Part shown: positions 28,063 to 37,536 of the stretch, one piece after another
How the letters are laid out: the number at the start of each line of letters is the position of its first letter
How positions within the stretch are numbered: the stretch's first letter is position 1
Position numbers and translations under genes: made by a program
Notes under the pieces: generated by a model
What the model saw: the letters and a program-made list of their open reading frames with translations, nothing else
Told to the model about the DNA's origin: nothing
Database searches by the model: none
Source of the DNA: Arthrobacter sp. zg-Y820
GTDB taxonomy: Bacteria > Actinomycetota > Actinomycetes > Actinomycetales > Micrococcaceae
Reading direction: 5' to 3'
Assembly: GCF_030142155.1 (NCBI RefSeq)
Contig: NZ_CP126247.1
Span: 2,356,001-2,420,000, forward strand
Length of the DNA stretch: 64,000 bases

Positions 28063-28665
28063 GCGCCGGGCGCGGGCTTCGGCTTCAGCCCAGAGCCGTT
28101 GGGCCGGCGTCAGCCCGGCGGTGGGCGGCCGCACCGCCGCCCGCGCCCCGGAGGCCGATCCCGCCGTCGTCTGCCCCGGTCCGGCAACACCGCGCCGCCA
28201 AGCGTGCGTGATGGCCAGCGCGAGGGCGTCGGCGGCGTCGGCGGGTTTGGGCGGCGCGTCGAGGCGCAGGATCTTGGTGACCATTTTGCCCACCGCGTCC
28301 TTGTTCGCCCCGCCGGACCCGGTGACCGCGGCTTTCACCTCGGTGGGCGTGTGCAGGGCCACCGGAATGCCGCGCCGCGCCGCGGCCGCGATGACGACGC
28401 CGGAGGCCTGCGCGGTGCCCATGACGGTGCTGACGTTGAGCTGGCTGAACACCCGCTCCACGGCCAGGACATCGGGCTTGTGGGTGTCCAGCCACAGGTC
28501 AATGGCCTCGGCAATCACCAGCAGCCGCGCGTCCAGGGCAGTTCCCGCCTCGGTGCCGACCACTCCCACCGCGACCAGGGTGGCACGGCGGTTGCGTTCG
28601 ACGTCGACCACGCCCAGGCCGCACCGGGTCAGGCCCGGATCAACACCGAGGACGCGCAGGCTCAC
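28060..28665 (-). CDS. ruvC: Crossover junction endodeoxyribonuclease RuvC
   Basis: RuvC is a 201-residue Holliday junction resolvase with an RNase H fold. Catalytic acidic residues are in [19 protein letters not shown] (Asp near 7), [20 protein letters not shown], and the C-terminal [14 protein letters not shown]. The C-terminal extension of about 30 residues is low-complexity. It starts 8 bp downstream of yebC on the same strand. A short minisatellite separates it from ruvA. Confidence 0.95.
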   Translation of the reverse strand: MSLRVLGVDPGLTRCGLGVVDVERNRRATLVAVGVVGTEAGTALDARLLVIAEAIDLWLDTHKPDVLAVERVFSQLNVSTVMGTAQASGVVIAAAARRGIPVALHTPTEVKAAVTGSGGANKDAVGKMVTKILRLDAPPKPADAADALALAITHAWRRGVAGPGQTTAGSASGARAAVRPPTAGLTPAQRLWAEAEARARR

Positions 28666-28672
28666 CCGGCGC

Positions 28673-29428
28673 TCAGTCGTCTTCGAGCTGAGCGAAGACC
28701 TCGGCGGGGATGTCGGCGTTGGAGTACACGTTCTGGACGTCGTCCAGGTCCTCGACGGCGTCCACGAGCTTCAGGAACTTCCGGGCGTTGTCGGCATCCA
28801 GTTCCACGTGCATGGAGGGCAGGAACTCGGCTTCGTCGGTGTCGTACTCGATGCCGGCTTCCTCGAGGGCGGCGACGACGCCGCGCAGGTCGGCAGCTTC
28901 CGAGATGATCTCGAAGTTCTCGCCGGATTCCTTGACCTCGTCAGCGCCGGCGTCGAGCACTGCCATCAGGAGGTCGTCCTCGGTGAGGTCCTTCTTCGGC
29001 AGGGTGACAACGCCCTTGCGGGTGAACATGTAGGCCACCGACCCGGGGTCGCCCATGTTGCCGCCGTTGCGGGTGACAGCCAGGCGCACCTCGGAGGCGG
29101 CGCGGTTCTTGTTGTCGGTGAGGCACTCGATGAGCAGGGCGGTGCCCTGCGGGCCGTAGCCCTCGTACAGGATGGTCTGGTAGTCGACGGCGTCGCCCAG
29201 GAGACCGGCACCGCGCTTGACGGCGCGGTTGATGTTGTCGATGGGGACAGAGGTCTTCTTGGCCTTGGAAACGGCGAGTTCCAGGCCGGGGTTGCCGGCC
29301 ATGTCGGCGCCGCCTGCGCGGGCCGCAACTTCGATGTTCTTGATCAGCTTGGCGAAGGACTTCGCACGCTTGGCGTCAACGACTGCCTTTTTGTGCTTAG
29401 TGGTTGCCCATTTAGAGTGGCCCGACAT
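28673..29428 (-). CDS. YebC/PmpR family protein
   Basis: This 251-residue protein of the YebC/PmpR family starts with the hallmark [20 protein letters not shown]. The conserved central region [20 protein letters not shown] and the three-domain length are normal. Family members act as transcriptional regulators or, in more recent work, as ribosome-associated factors that relieve stalling. The gene commonly precedes ruvC, as here. Confidence 0.95.
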   Translation of the reverse strand: MSGHSKWATTKHKKAVVDAKRAKSFAKLIKNIEVAARAGGADMAGNPGLELAVSKAKKTSVPIDNINRAVKRGAGLLGDAVDYQTILYEGYGPQGTALLIECLTDNKNRAASEVRLAVTRNGGNMGDPGSVAYMFTRKGVVTLPKKDLTEDDLLMAVLDAGADEVKESGENFEIISEAADLRGVVAALEEAGIEYDTDEAEFLPSMHVELDADNARKFLKLVDAVEDLDDVQNVYSNADIPAEVFAQLEDD

Positions 29429-29704
29429 GCTCTACGCTTCTCCTCTGATCACTGGATAAAAAGTTCGTGGACCCCCAGTCTCTCCCCCGCTGCCTCCTAA
29501 TGGAAACAAGTGGAAAACAGGGTGGCCGGCAGGATTCCCGAACGCACTGCCCCAATTCTAGCTACTGAATCGTTCACAGGCGCATGACCGCCGCCCCGAA
29601 GTCGGAAGGTGCGGGCGTTCCGGGTGTCCCAGCGCCGGCCGTCAGCATGGGTGCGCCGCGCCGCCGGCGCTCCTGCCCGTCGCAGGGAAGCAGCGAAATC
29701 CACG

Positions 29705-29901
29705 CGTGGGCTTCCCCATCTCGCGGAACCCACCATAGGTGCGCTCCCGCAACCGGGCTCCCAGTGTGCAGATCTGCCGGGTATGGCTTCCTCGGCCTGC
29801 TTCCAGTGCGCAGGTCTGGTGACTCCGCCGCGCCGGAACCCGCCATAGGTGCACTCTCGGGACCGGGACCGGGCGCGAACCCGCCATAGGTGCACTCTCG
29901 G
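29705..29901. repeat. Cluster of intergenic palindromic-type repeats
   Basis: The 544-bp gap between yebC and murT holds no recognised gene. It contains at least three related copies built around AACCCGCCATAGGTGCACTC, at 29724-29749, 29834-29860 and 29876-29901. Two further copies in opposite orientation begin CCAGTGTGCAGATCTGCCGG (29761) and CCAGTGCGCAGGTCTGGTGA (29803). The same family occurs at 52571-52701. The function is unknown. Confidence 0.75.
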
Positions 29902-29972
29902 CATGGACGCCCGCTGCCGTAGCCTAGCGCCGGTGAAGGCCGAAAGGGCTCCTTACGATATATTCATAAACC

Positions 29973-31244
29973 ATGAGTTCTTTCTCCGTCCTGACAGGCA
30001 AGCTGGTCCGCAGTGCCTCCAAACTGCGCGGCGGCGGCTCCGCACTGCCCGGTCTGGTGGTGGAGAAAATCGACCCCGATTTCATTCGCCGCACCTTGGC
30101 CGACCTTCCGCTGGGTGTCGCCGTGGTCTCCGGCACCAACGGCAAAACCACAACCACCAAGATGGTTGTCGAACTTCTCGAATCCCAGGGCCTGAAGGTG
30201 TTCACCAACCGCACCGGCAGCAACTTCACCCGCGGTGTCGCCGCGGCCCTGCTTGGCGAGGTCGACTGGCGCGGGCGCCTGGATGCCGACGTCGCCGTCT
30301 TGGAGCTGGACGAGGCGCACGCCGTGCACTTCGTGAAGCTGATCCAGCCCCGCTATTCGCTGCTGCTGAACGTTCTCCGCGACCAGCTGGACCGCTTCGG
30401 CGAGATCGACAAAACCACCCGGCTGCTGGAGGCCATCGCGAAGGCCACCACCGGCACCGTGGTCCTGAACCGCGAGGATCCGCGCGTCGCCGGCATTGCC
30501 GCGTCGCTGGACAAGCAGGAGGTCCGCTACTTTGGCCTCGACGCATCGCTGCGCAGCACCTTCCCGAATGACGACGAGATGCGCGGGTCCAAGGCCGAGG
30601 CCCTGGCCGCCGTGCTGCCCGCCGACGTCGTCCTGGAGCGCGTGGCCGAAACCGATGCCGACTTCCGCGTGGACGACGCCGTCGTGACCACCGGCCTGAA
30701 GCTGCGCGGGGTCTACAACATCTTCAACGCAGCGGCCGCCCTGGCGCTGGCCCGCGTGATTTCCGGACCGCAGGCCAATTCCGAGGCCCTGTTCACCGCG
30801 CTGTCCAATGTGGAGCCGGCGTTTGGCCGCGGCGAGTCGCTGGTGGTCAACGGGCAGCCGCTGGAACTGGTGCTGGTGAAGAATCCCAGCGGTTTCCGGC
30901 TCGGCCTGAAGTCCTTTGCCGCCCACGGCTACTCGACCATGATCGCGATCAATGACAACTACGCCGACGGCCGCGACATGTCCTGGCTGTGGGACGTCGA
31001 TTTCGAGACGCTCGCCGAGAACGGTGTGAACATGGTCACCGGCGTGCGCGCCTACGACATGGCACTGCGGCTGAAGTACGACGACGTGCCGGTGGCGGAC
31101 ATGGACCCGGACATCACCGATGCCCTGAAGAAATTCATCACGGTTTCCGGCCAGCGCCCGATGCGTATTTTCTGCACCTACACGGCCATGCTGGCCGTGC
31201 GGCGCGAACTTTCCAAGATCACGACAGTAGAGGTGGTCTCATGA
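29973..31244 (+). CDS. murT: Lipid II isoglutaminyl synthase, Mur-ligase-like subunit (MurT)
   Basis: With GatD this enzyme amidates the D-Glu of lipid II to D-isoglutamine in the cytoplasm. It is 423 residues long. The ATP loop is VVSGTNGKTTTTKMVVELLE. The LLLNVLRDQLDRFGEIDKTT and LKLRGVYNIFNAAAALALAR segments match Mur ligases, and the C-terminal DUF1727 domain includes LVLVKNPSGFRLGL. The central region, where most relatives carry a Cys4 zinc ribbon, has no cysteine. The only Cys in the protein is near the C-terminus (RIFCTYTAM). It overlaps gatD by 4 bp. Confidence 0.93.
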   Translation: MSSFSVLTGKLVRSASKLRGGGSALPGLVVEKIDPDFIRRTLADLPLGVAVVSGTNGKTTTTKMVVELLESQGLKVFTNRTGSNFTRGVAAALLGEVDWRGRLDADVAVLELDEAHAVHFVKLIQPRYSLLLNVLRDQLDRFGEIDKTTRLLEAIAKATTGTVVLNREDPRVAGIAASLDKQEVRYFGLDASLRSTFPNDDEMRGSKAEALAAVLPADVVLERVAETDADFRVDDAVVTTGLKLRGVYNIFNAAAALALARVISGPQANSEALFTALSNVEPAFGRGESLVVNGQPLELVLVKNPSGFRLGLKSFAAHGYSTMIAINDNYADGRDMSWLWDVDFETLAENGVNMVTGVRAYDMALRLKYDDVPVADMDPDITDALKKFITVSGQRPMRIFCTYTAMLAVRRELSKITTVEVVS

Positions 31245-32005
31245 GCGAGGACCTGTCAGCGGCGCAAGACCGGACCATCAATGTCCTGCAGCTGTATCCG
31301 CGGGAAATGAACATTTACGGCGACTGGGGCAACGTCCTGGTGCTGAAGCAGCGCCTGAAATGGTACGGCTACAAGGCCAACGTCCTGGAGTACAACGTGG
31401 GCGACGAGTTCCCCGCGGGCGTTGACCTGCTGGTCGGCGGCGGCGGACAGGACAGCGGGCAGGTCGTCATTCAGGACGATCTGCAGGCACTGGCCCCCAC
31501 GCTGCGGGCCATGGCCGAGGACGACGTGCCGATGCTGGCGATCTGCGGGCTGTACCAGCTGTTCGGCCGGTTCTTCAAGACGCACACCGGCACCGTGATT
31601 CCCGGCATCGGGCTGCTGGATCTGGAAACGCACGGCGGCACCGAGCGGCTGATCGGCAATGTGCTCTCGGTCAGCGAGGAGTTCGGCGAGATCCACGGCT
31701 ATGAAAACCACAGCGGCCAGACGTTCCTGGGCCCGGGCGTGAAGCCGCTGGCCGAGGTGCGCAAGGGCGAGGGCAACAACACCAAGGACAGCTACGAGGG
31801 CGCCCGTTACCGCAACGTGGTGGCCAGCTACCTGCACGGCTCGCTGCTGCCGAAGAACCCGGCCATCGCCGACTTCCTGATTCAGCAGGCCGTGATCCGC
31901 AAGTTCGGCTCCTTTGATCCGGTGCCGCCGTCGGTGCAGGACCTGGAGGAGCTGGCGAAGCTCTCCGAGCTGGCGCGGCAGCACGCCGGGCAGCGCCCGC
32001 GGTAA
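31241..32005 (+). CDS. gatD: Lipid II isoglutaminyl synthase, glutamine amidotransferase subunit (GatD)
   Basis: This 254-residue class I glutaminase-type subunit supplies ammonia to MurT. The catalytic Cys is C102 in MLAICGLYQLFG, and the catalytic His is H199 in ASYLHGSLLPKNP. The CobB/CobQ-like fold begins with INVLQLYPREMNIYGDWGNV. ATG 31241 lies inside the murT stop (ATGA overlap), so the two proteins are probably made in equal amounts. Confidence 0.94.
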   Translation: MSEDLSAAQDRTINVLQLYPREMNIYGDWGNVLVLKQRLKWYGYKANVLEYNVGDEFPAGVDLLVGGGGQDSGQVVIQDDLQALAPTLRAMAEDDVPMLAICGLYQLFGRFFKTHTGTVIPGIGLLDLETHGGTERLIGNVLSVSEEFGEIHGYENHSGQTFLGPGVKPLAEVRKGEGNNTKDSYEGARYRNVVASYLHGSLLPKNPAIADFLIQQAVIRKFGSFDPVPPSVQDLEELAKLSELARQHAGQRPR

Positions 32006-32015
32006 CCCGCCGCAG

Positions 32016-33260
32016 TCAGGGCGCCGGCTCCGCGCTGACCAGCCACTCGCGGGCACCGGCCTCGGCCGCTCCCATGGACTCGACGACGCCGATGGTCCGG
32101 GCCCGCACCGCCGCCGCCTGGCTTTCCGAAGCGCACGCGCCCTGCGGCCGGTCAGCCGCCACGGAGCACCAGCGGTAGGGGTCACTGACAATCACCGACG
32201 GAGCCCAGGCCAGATCCGTGACGCTCCAGCCGCCGACGTCGTCCTGGCCGAACTGCGCGCGCAGGATCAGTCCTTCATTGTTCACGTCATACCAGGGCGA
32301 GAGTTCGGTGACGGCGTTGCCCAGCCCGTACGCAATCCAGGTGCCGTTGTAGTTTTCGATCGGCAGCACCGAGTGGCTGTGGTGACCGTAGATGAAGTCG
32401 AACTCGCCGCTGTCGGCCAGGGCATGCGCCGTTTCAATCTGCTGCGCGTTGGGCACCGACGCGTATTCATCGCCGGCGTGGACCGCCCCCACCACGACGT
32501 CGGCGCCGGCGGCCCGCGCGGCCTGCGCCCGGGCGATCATGTCCGCCGGATCCAGCAGATCCACCTGCCAGTCGAACTCGGCGCTCATGCCGTTCAACCC
32601 GTAGGTCGCCTCGATCACCGAGACCTTCGCCGCCGGGGCCTCCAGGATCATCGGCTTCGCTGCGTCCGCCTCCGAGGCGTAGGAACCGGTGTGTTCCAGC
32701 CCCAGGGCATCCAGCTCGGCCAGGGTGCGGTTCAGGCCCGCGGTCCCGGCATCGACGGTGTGGTTGCTGGCCGTGGTGCAGGCGTCATACCCTACGTCCT
32801 GAGCGGCGGACAGGATCTGTGGCGGAACGTTGAACAGCGGATAACCGGCGTAGGGCCCCTGCGCCTCCGCAACGGGTGTTTCCATGTGGCAGATGCCCAG
32901 GTCAGCGCGGTCGAGGTAGGCCCGCTTGCCTTCGAGCAGCGGCCTGAAGTCCAGCGGCTTCCGTCCGGAGGCCGCCGCGTCGGTCTCGGCCTGTGCCCAC
33001 AGCTGCGGATGCACCAGCAGATCTCCGGCCAGCATCATCGAAAAGCACCGCACGGCCGCACAGCCCGCGCCCAGGCCGGGAGTCGGTTCGGGAACCGCAG
33101 CGGGCGACGGTGCCGCGGTCCCCGTCGCGGCGTCCGAAGAGATGCGCGGTTCCGAGGACTGCGCCGGTTCGGAGGGCACCGGGTCGGAGGTTCCCGGGGA
33201 GCATCCGGCCGCCAGCACCAGCAGCAGTACAGCCGTGAACCCAAATCTGCGTGCACCCAT
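32016..33260 (-). CDS. CapA-family lipoprotein (calcineurin-like phosphoesterase fold)
   Basis: This 414-residue exported protein has a lipoprotein signal ending in LLLVLAAGCS, a Ser/Pro/Thr linker, and a CapA domain from about residue 70. Typical motifs are FSMMLAGDLLVH near the start, TASNHTVDAGTAGLNRTLAE, VVGAVHAGDEYASVP and IYGHHSHSVLPIENYNGTWI. CapA proteins are linked to poly-gamma-glutamate or capsule metabolism, but many stand alone as here. ATG 33260 is preceded by AGGAGGG. The longer open frame upstream overlaps the divergent peptidase gene and is rejected. Confidence 0.88.
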   Translation of the reverse strand: MGARRFGFTAVLLLVLAAGCSPGTSDPVPSEPAQSSEPRISSDAATGTAAPSPAAVPEPTPGLGAGCAAVRCFSMMLAGDLLVHPQLWAQAETDAAASGRKPLDFRPLLEGKRAYLDRADLGICHMETPVAEAQGPYAGYPLFNVPPQILSAAQDVGYDACTTASNHTVDAGTAGLNRTLAELDALGLEHTGSYASEADAAKPMILEAPAAKVSVIEATYGLNGMSAEFDWQVDLLDPADMIARAQAARAAGADVVVGAVHAGDEYASVPNAQQIETAHALADSGEFDFIYGHHSHSVLPIENYNGTWIAYGLGNAVTELSPWYDVNNEGLILRAQFGQDDVGGWSVTDLAWAPSVIVSDPYRWCSVAADRPQGACASESQAAAVRARTIGVVESMGAAEAGAREWLVSAEPAP

Positions 33261-33362
33261 GATCGCTCCCGCCCTCCTGAAGACCGCACCGCGCAGCCGG
33301 AGCAAGCGTACGACGGCGTTTCGGTTGTTCGCCTCACCGCGCATGTGCGAGTCTTGACCCTT

Positions 33363-35384
33363 ATGAGTAACCCTTTCCTGAGCACCAGTACGCTGCCCTA
33401 TCAGTTGCCGCCGTGGAAGGAGATCACCCCTGATGATTTCCTGCCCGCCTTCAAAGCCGGCTTCGAGGAACAGCTTGCCGAGATCGATGCGATTCTGGCC
33501 AACCCGCAGGCACCCGATTTCACCAACACGGTAGCCGCGATGGAGCTGGCCGGCCAGACGCTGGCGCGGACGGCCTCTGCGTTCTTCACCCTCACCGCGG
33601 CGGACGCCACGGACCAGGTGCAGGCCATCCAGCAGGAAGTGGGACCGCAGCTGGCCGCCCACGAGGACAGCATCTACCTCAACAAAGCCCTCTGGGCGCG
33701 GCTTGAAGCAGTGTCCCCCGAAGGTTTGGACGCCGAATCGGCGCGGCTCCTGGACGAGTACCGCCGCAGCTTCATCCGCGCCGGAGCCCGGCTCGACGAC
33801 GACGGCCAGGCCCGCATGCGCGAACTGAACTCCCGCCTGTCGGTGCTGGGCACCGACTATGCCCAGAAACTGCTTCGGGACACCAACGATTCGGCGCTGC
33901 TCCTGGCGGACGCTGCCGAACTGGACGGGCTTTCCGCTGATGACGTTGCCTCAGCCGCCGCGGCCGCCGCAGAAGCCGGCGCCGAGGGCAGCTACCTGCT
34001 GTCCCTGGTCCTGCCTACCTCGCAGCCAGCCCTGGCCTCGCTGACGAACCGGGAAACCCGCCGCCGGCTCCTCGAGGCGTCGCTGAACCGCGGATTCCGC
34101 GACAACGACGACAACACTCTGGCCCTCGCCGCCGAAATGGCGGCCCTGCGTGCCGAACGGGCCGCCCTGCTGGGTTTCGCCAACCTCGCCGAGTTCGCCA
34201 CCGACAACCAGACCGCTCCGTCACTGGACGCAATCCACTCAATGCTCGACCAGCTGGCTCCGCCGGCGGTCCGCAATGCCCGCGCCGAAGCGGAGCTGCT
34301 GCGCGAGGCCGCCCGCCGGGACGGCATTGACGAGCTCGCCGCCTGGGACTGGTCCTACTATTCCGAACAGGTCCGCCGCGAGAAGTTCAGCGTGGACCGC
34401 TCGGCGCTCCGTCCCTACTTTGAACTGGAACGGGTGCTGAACGACGGCGTCTTTTATGCCGCCAACCGGCTCTACGGGCTGACCTTCACCGAGCGGCCGG
34501 ACCTCACCGGCTACCATCCGGATGTCCGCGTCTGGGAAGTGAAGAACGACGACGGTTCAGCCCTCGGCCTGTTCCTGGGCGACTACTACACCCGCGACAC
34601 CAAGGCCGGCGGCGCCTGGATGAACTCCCTCGTGCACCAGTCGGCGCTGCTGGGAACGCAGGCTGTGGTGATAAACAACCTGAATATTCCCAAGCCGCCC
34701 GCCGGCGAACCGACGCTGCTGTCCTTCGACGAGGTCGTCACGGCCTTCCACGAATTTGGCCACGCGCTGCACGGCCTGTTCTCCGACGTCACCTATCCGC
34801 AGTTCTCCGGCACCGCCGTCCCCCGGGACTTTGTCGAGTACCCCTCGCAGGTCAATGAGATGTGGATGCTCTGGCCCGAGGTCGTGGCCAACTTTGCCAG
34901 GCACCACGTCACCGGCGAGCCGCTGCCGCAGGAAACCATCGACAAGATTGAAGCTGCGTCCACCTGGGGCGAGGGTTTCGGCACCACCGAGTACCTCGGC
35001 TCGGCCCTGCTGGACCTGGCCTGGCACGAGCTTGCCCCGGGAGAGACGGTGGCCGATCCGCAGCAGTTCGAGGCCGACGCCCTGAGCCGGGCCGGCGTCG
35101 CCCTGGACCTGGTGCCGCCGCGCTACCGGTCCGGCTATTTCAAGCACATTTTCGCCGGCGGCTACGCGGCCTCGTACTACGCCTACATCTGGAGCGAGGT
35201 CCTGGATGCCGACACGGTGGAGTGGTTCAAGGAGAACGGCGGGCTGACCCGCGAAAACGGCGACCGGTTCCGCCTTGAGCTGCTCGCGCGGGGCAACAGC
35301 ATCGACCCGCTGCAGGCTTTCCGGAACTTCCGGGGCCGCGAAGCCGCCATTGAGCCGCTGCTGCACCGCCGCGGGCTGGCCTGA
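33363..35384 (+). CDS. M3 family zinc metallopeptidase (dipeptidyl carboxypeptidase type)
   Basis: This 673-residue cytoplasmic peptidase has the M3 zinc site HEFGH (463-467) in TAFHEFGHALHGLFSD and the downstream glutamate region. YPSQVNEMWMLWPEVVANFA and FKHIFAGGYAASYYAYIWSE are conserved in the Dcp/OpdA branch. It probably degrades short peptides. ATG 33363 gives the usual family N-terminus (MSNPFLSTSTLPYQLPPW). I see no ribosome site upstream, so the mRNA may be leaderless. It is divergent from the CapA gene and 6 bp from the next GNAT gene. Confidence 0.93.
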   Translation: MSNPFLSTSTLPYQLPPWKEITPDDFLPAFKAGFEEQLAEIDAILANPQAPDFTNTVAAMELAGQTLARTASAFFTLTAADATDQVQAIQQEVGPQLAAHEDSIYLNKALWARLEAVSPEGLDAESARLLDEYRRSFIRAGARLDDDGQARMRELNSRLSVLGTDYAQKLLRDTNDSALLLADAAELDGLSADDVASAAAAAAEAGAEGSYLLSLVLPTSQPALASLTNRETRRRLLEASLNRGFRDNDDNTLALAAEMAALRAERAALLGFANLAEFATDNQTAPSLDAIHSMLDQLAPPAVRNARAEAELLREAARRDGIDELAAWDWSYYSEQVRREKFSVDRSALRPYFELERVLNDGVFYAANRLYGLTFTERPDLTGYHPDVRVWEVKNDDGSALGLFLGDYYTRDTKAGGAWMNSLVHQSALLGTQAVVINNLNIPKPPAGEPTLLSFDEVVTAFHEFGHALHGLFSDVTYPQFSGTAVPRDFVEYPSQVNEMWMLWPEVVANFARHHVTGEPLPQETIDKIEAASTWGEGFGTTEYLGSALLDLAWHELAPGETVADPQQFEADALSRAGVALDLVPPRYRSGYFKHIFAGGYAASYYAYIWSEVLDADTVEWFKENGGLTRENGDRFRLELLARGNSIDPLQAFRNFRGREAAIEPLLHRRGLA

Positions 35385-35390
35385 TCCGCG

Positions 35391-36104
35391 ATGGTGACCA
35401 TTGCTGCCTGTCAGGACCTTCACCAGGACTGGCTTAAGAAACTGGCCGGCGTCACCGGCGGCCGGACCTTCTCCACGCATGAAGCGGAGTGGGTCTGGCT
35501 GCCGGCACGGCGGCAGCTGGTGCTGCTGTATCCGCAGCGGATTTCCCCTGCCGGGATCCGTCCCGGCCTGACCGAAGGCATGCGGCTGGGCGCCCAGAGT
35601 GTGTCCGTCTGGCTGAACAACGCGGTGGGTTACGCACCGCTGGAGGCCTTCGGTTTCCGCCGCGGCCCGCAGCCGCTGTGGATGAGCGCCCCGGTTGACG
35701 TGCCGCAGCAGTACAGCGCAGCGGCTGCAACAATCGATCCGGAGCCCGCCGAGGTGTCAGGGCCCGACGCCGAAGAGCTCGCCGCCGGGCGCGGCCATCC
35801 CCGCACCGCTTGGCACCTGACCACGCGCGGTGAGGGGAAACTCACCGGCCGGGCCTGGGTGTACGTGCCCGCCGCGGAGGAGCCGGGAAAATCTCTGGGA
35901 GGCATCTTTGGCCTGGCCGTGGGCCCGTCCAGCCGTCGCCAGGGCTACGGGACGGCGCTGTTGAGCCGGGCCGCCACTGTTGCGGCCACCGCCGGCGCGA
36001 ACCGGCTGGCGATCAATGCCGCTCCGCTGGGCGCCGAACTCTGTGCAGCCCGGGGCTTCGAGCTGATTGGCCGCGGCCAGCAGCTGACCCTGGACCTGCG
36101 CTGA
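35391..36104 (+). CDS. GNAT family acetyltransferase with N-terminal extension
   Basis: This 237-residue protein has an unassigned N-terminal half and a C-terminal GNAT domain with the acetyl-CoA loop IFGLAVGPSSRRQGYGTALL, then AGANRLAINAAPLGAELCAA and the RGFELIGRGQQ end. The N-terminal part (residues 1-110) may be a degenerate second GNAT fold. It starts 6 bp after the M3 peptidase stop and is probably co-transcribed. The substrate is unknown. Confidence 0.75.
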   Translation: MVTIAACQDLHQDWLKKLAGVTGGRTFSTHEAEWVWLPARRQLVLLYPQRISPAGIRPGLTEGMRLGAQSVSVWLNNAVGYAPLEAFGFRRGPQPLWMSAPVDVPQQYSAAAATIDPEPAEVSGPDAEELAAGRGHPRTAWHLTTRGEGKLTGRAWVYVPAAEEPGKSLGGIFGLAVGPSSRRQGYGTALLSRAATVAATAGANRLAINAAPLGAELCAARGFELIGRGQQLTLDLR

Positions 36105-36140
36105 CACTGCAGGCCTTCCCGGAAGATCCGGCGGCAGCCG

Positions 36141-36247
36141 CCGTCCGTAGTACAGGCAACGGTCTTATCAGCTCGGAATGAGCCCGTTATCTGTACAACG
36201 GATGGGGCGGCGTGCCGGAATGAGCCCGTTATCTGTACAACGGATGG
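36141..36247. repeat. Three-unit intergenic repeat, one unit inverted
   Basis: Two direct copies of a 32-bp unit (GAGCCCGTTATCTGTACAAC core) lie at 36174-36205 and 36216-36247. A degenerate inverted copy (CCGTCCGTAGTACAGGCAAC core) is at 36141-36169. The inverted and first direct units could fold into a hairpin between the convergent GNAT and pgsA genes. This family is distinct from the repeats at 29.7 kb. Confidence 0.8.
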
Positions 36248-36271
36248 AGCGGGCTGCCGGAACTGGTGCGG

Positions 36272-36892
36272 CTAGGCGGCCGGGTTGCCCAGCTGGGCCT
36301 GCCGGTGCACGGCGCTCATGCGCTGGATGATCGTCACGCAGCTGGCCGCACACAGCGCCACCAGGACCACAAGCAGCAGGACTTCGGGAACGCCCAGCCC
36401 CACCAGGCCGGTGGCGACCAGCAGCGAGACCAGGCGTTCAGCGCGTTCGGCGATGCCGACGTTGGCGTTGAACCCCAGGGACTCGGCCTTGGCGCGGATG
36501 TAGGAGACCAGCATGCCCAGGACCAGGCAGATGATGGCTGCAACGCCGATCGCGTCGTTGTCGCCGCCGGTAAAGAACCAGATGCTGACACCGGCAAACA
36601 GGGCCCCGTCGGCAAACCGGTCCAGGGTGGAATCGAGGAACCCGCCCCATTTCCCGGTGCGCTCCTGCTGCCGCGCCATGATGCCGTCAATCACGTCGGA
36701 GAAGATGAACGCCGTGATGAACAGGGTTCCCCAGAACAGCTCGCCCAGCGGATAGAAGACCAGCCCGCCGATCATCACGCCCAGGGTGCCCAGGATCGTC
36801 ACGGCGTCGGGAGTGACGCCCCGCTTCAGCAGCCAGGCAGCCAGCGGCGTGAACAGTCCGGTGAAGAAGCCGCGGGCGTATTTGTTCAGCAC
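36272..36892 (-). CDS. pgsA: CDP-alcohol phosphatidyltransferase, probably phosphatidylinositolphosphate synthase
   Basis: This 206-residue integral-membrane enzyme transfers a phosphatidyl group from CDP-diacylglycerol, probably to inositol-1-phosphate. The family motif D-x2-D-G-x2-A-R-x8-G-x3-D-x3-D is complete in DVIDGIMARQQERTGKWGGF followed by LDSTLDRFAD. The thrS-HIT-pgsA order matches the mycobacterial locus, where this gene is PgsA1 (PIP synthase). Here the following PatA and PimA genes are absent. It starts at GTG 36892, 3 bp after the HIT stop, with GAGGA upstream. Confidence 0.85.
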   Translation of the reverse strand: MLNKYARGFFTGLFTPLAAWLLKRGVTPDAVTILGTLGVMIGGLVFYPLGELFWGTLFITAFIFSDVIDGIMARQQERTGKWGGFLDSTLDRFADGALFAGVSIWFFTGGDNDAIGVAAIICLVLGMLVSYIRAKAESLGFNANVGIAERAERLVSLLVATGLVGLGVPEVLLLVVLVALCAASCVTIIQRMSAVHRQAQLGNPAA

Positions 36893-36895
36893 CGC

Positions 36896-37498
36896 TCAGT
36901 CCTCACTTGCCGCGGCCTGCGGCCAGGCGTCGGCCACCTGCCGGCGGACATCGCCGAGGGTCTGGGTGATGGCCTTGGTCTGCGCGATGATCGGCAGGAA
37001 GTTGCCGTCTCCACCCCAGCGCGGCACGATGTGCTGGTGCAGGTGCGCGGCGATGCCCGCTCCCCCGGTGACGCCCTGGTTCATGCCGAGGTTGAAACCG
37101 CTGGGATTGGACACCTTCCGCAGCACGCGCATGGCGGTCTGGGTGAGCGCGGCAATTTCAGCGGTTTCCTGCTCGTCGATGTCCGTGTAGTCCGGCACAT
37201 GCCGGTACGGGCAGACGAGCAGGTGCCCGGCGTTGTACGGAAACAGGTTCAGGATGACGAAGGCATGCTTGCCGCGGTGCACAATCAGCGACTCCTCGTC
37301 CGAACGGGACGGAGCGGCGCAGAACGGGCAGTTGTGCTCCGAGGAGACCTGTTCCTGCCCGCCCTTGATATATGCCAGCCGGTGCGGAGTCCACAGGCGT
37401 GCAAAGGAATCCGGCACCCCGGGAAGCTCGAATGAATCCGTGACGCCGGCGTCGCCCGGGTAGGGACTGCCGCCGTCGTCCTGGCTGCTGTTATCCAT
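36896..37498 (-). CDS. HIT domain protein (Ap4A phosphorylase-like)
   Basis: This 200-residue protein has the histidine triad H-x-H-x-H-x-x in GIAAHLHQHIVPRWGGDGNF. A CPFC segment and the PYRHVPDYTDIDEQETAE region are like mycobacterial Rv2613c, a diadenosine tetraphosphate phosphorylase. The enzyme would split dinucleoside polyphosphates or related nucleotides. ATG 37498 is chosen because CAGGAG lies 6 bases upstream; the GTG two codons earlier would be too close to it. The gene lies between thrS and pgsA, apparently in one operon. Confidence 0.88.
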   Translation of the reverse strand: MDNSSQDDGGSPYPGDAGVTDSFELPGVPDSFARLWTPHRLAYIKGGQEQVSSEHNCPFCAAPSRSDEESLIVHRGKHAFVILNLFPYNAGHLLVCPYRHVPDYTDIDEQETAEIAALTQTAMRVLRKVSNPSGFNLGMNQGVTGGAGIAAHLHQHIVPRWGGDGNFLPIIAQTKAITQTLGDVRRQVADAWPQAAASED

Positions 37499-37536
37499 CT
37501 GCACTCCTGCTCCCCCGCCGCTTCGCCCGGGACCGC

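Noticed and set aside
31914..33362. N-terminal extension of the M3 peptidase frame
   Set aside because: The open frame before 33363 runs through the divergent CapA gene, and the family-typical N-terminus begins at 33363.
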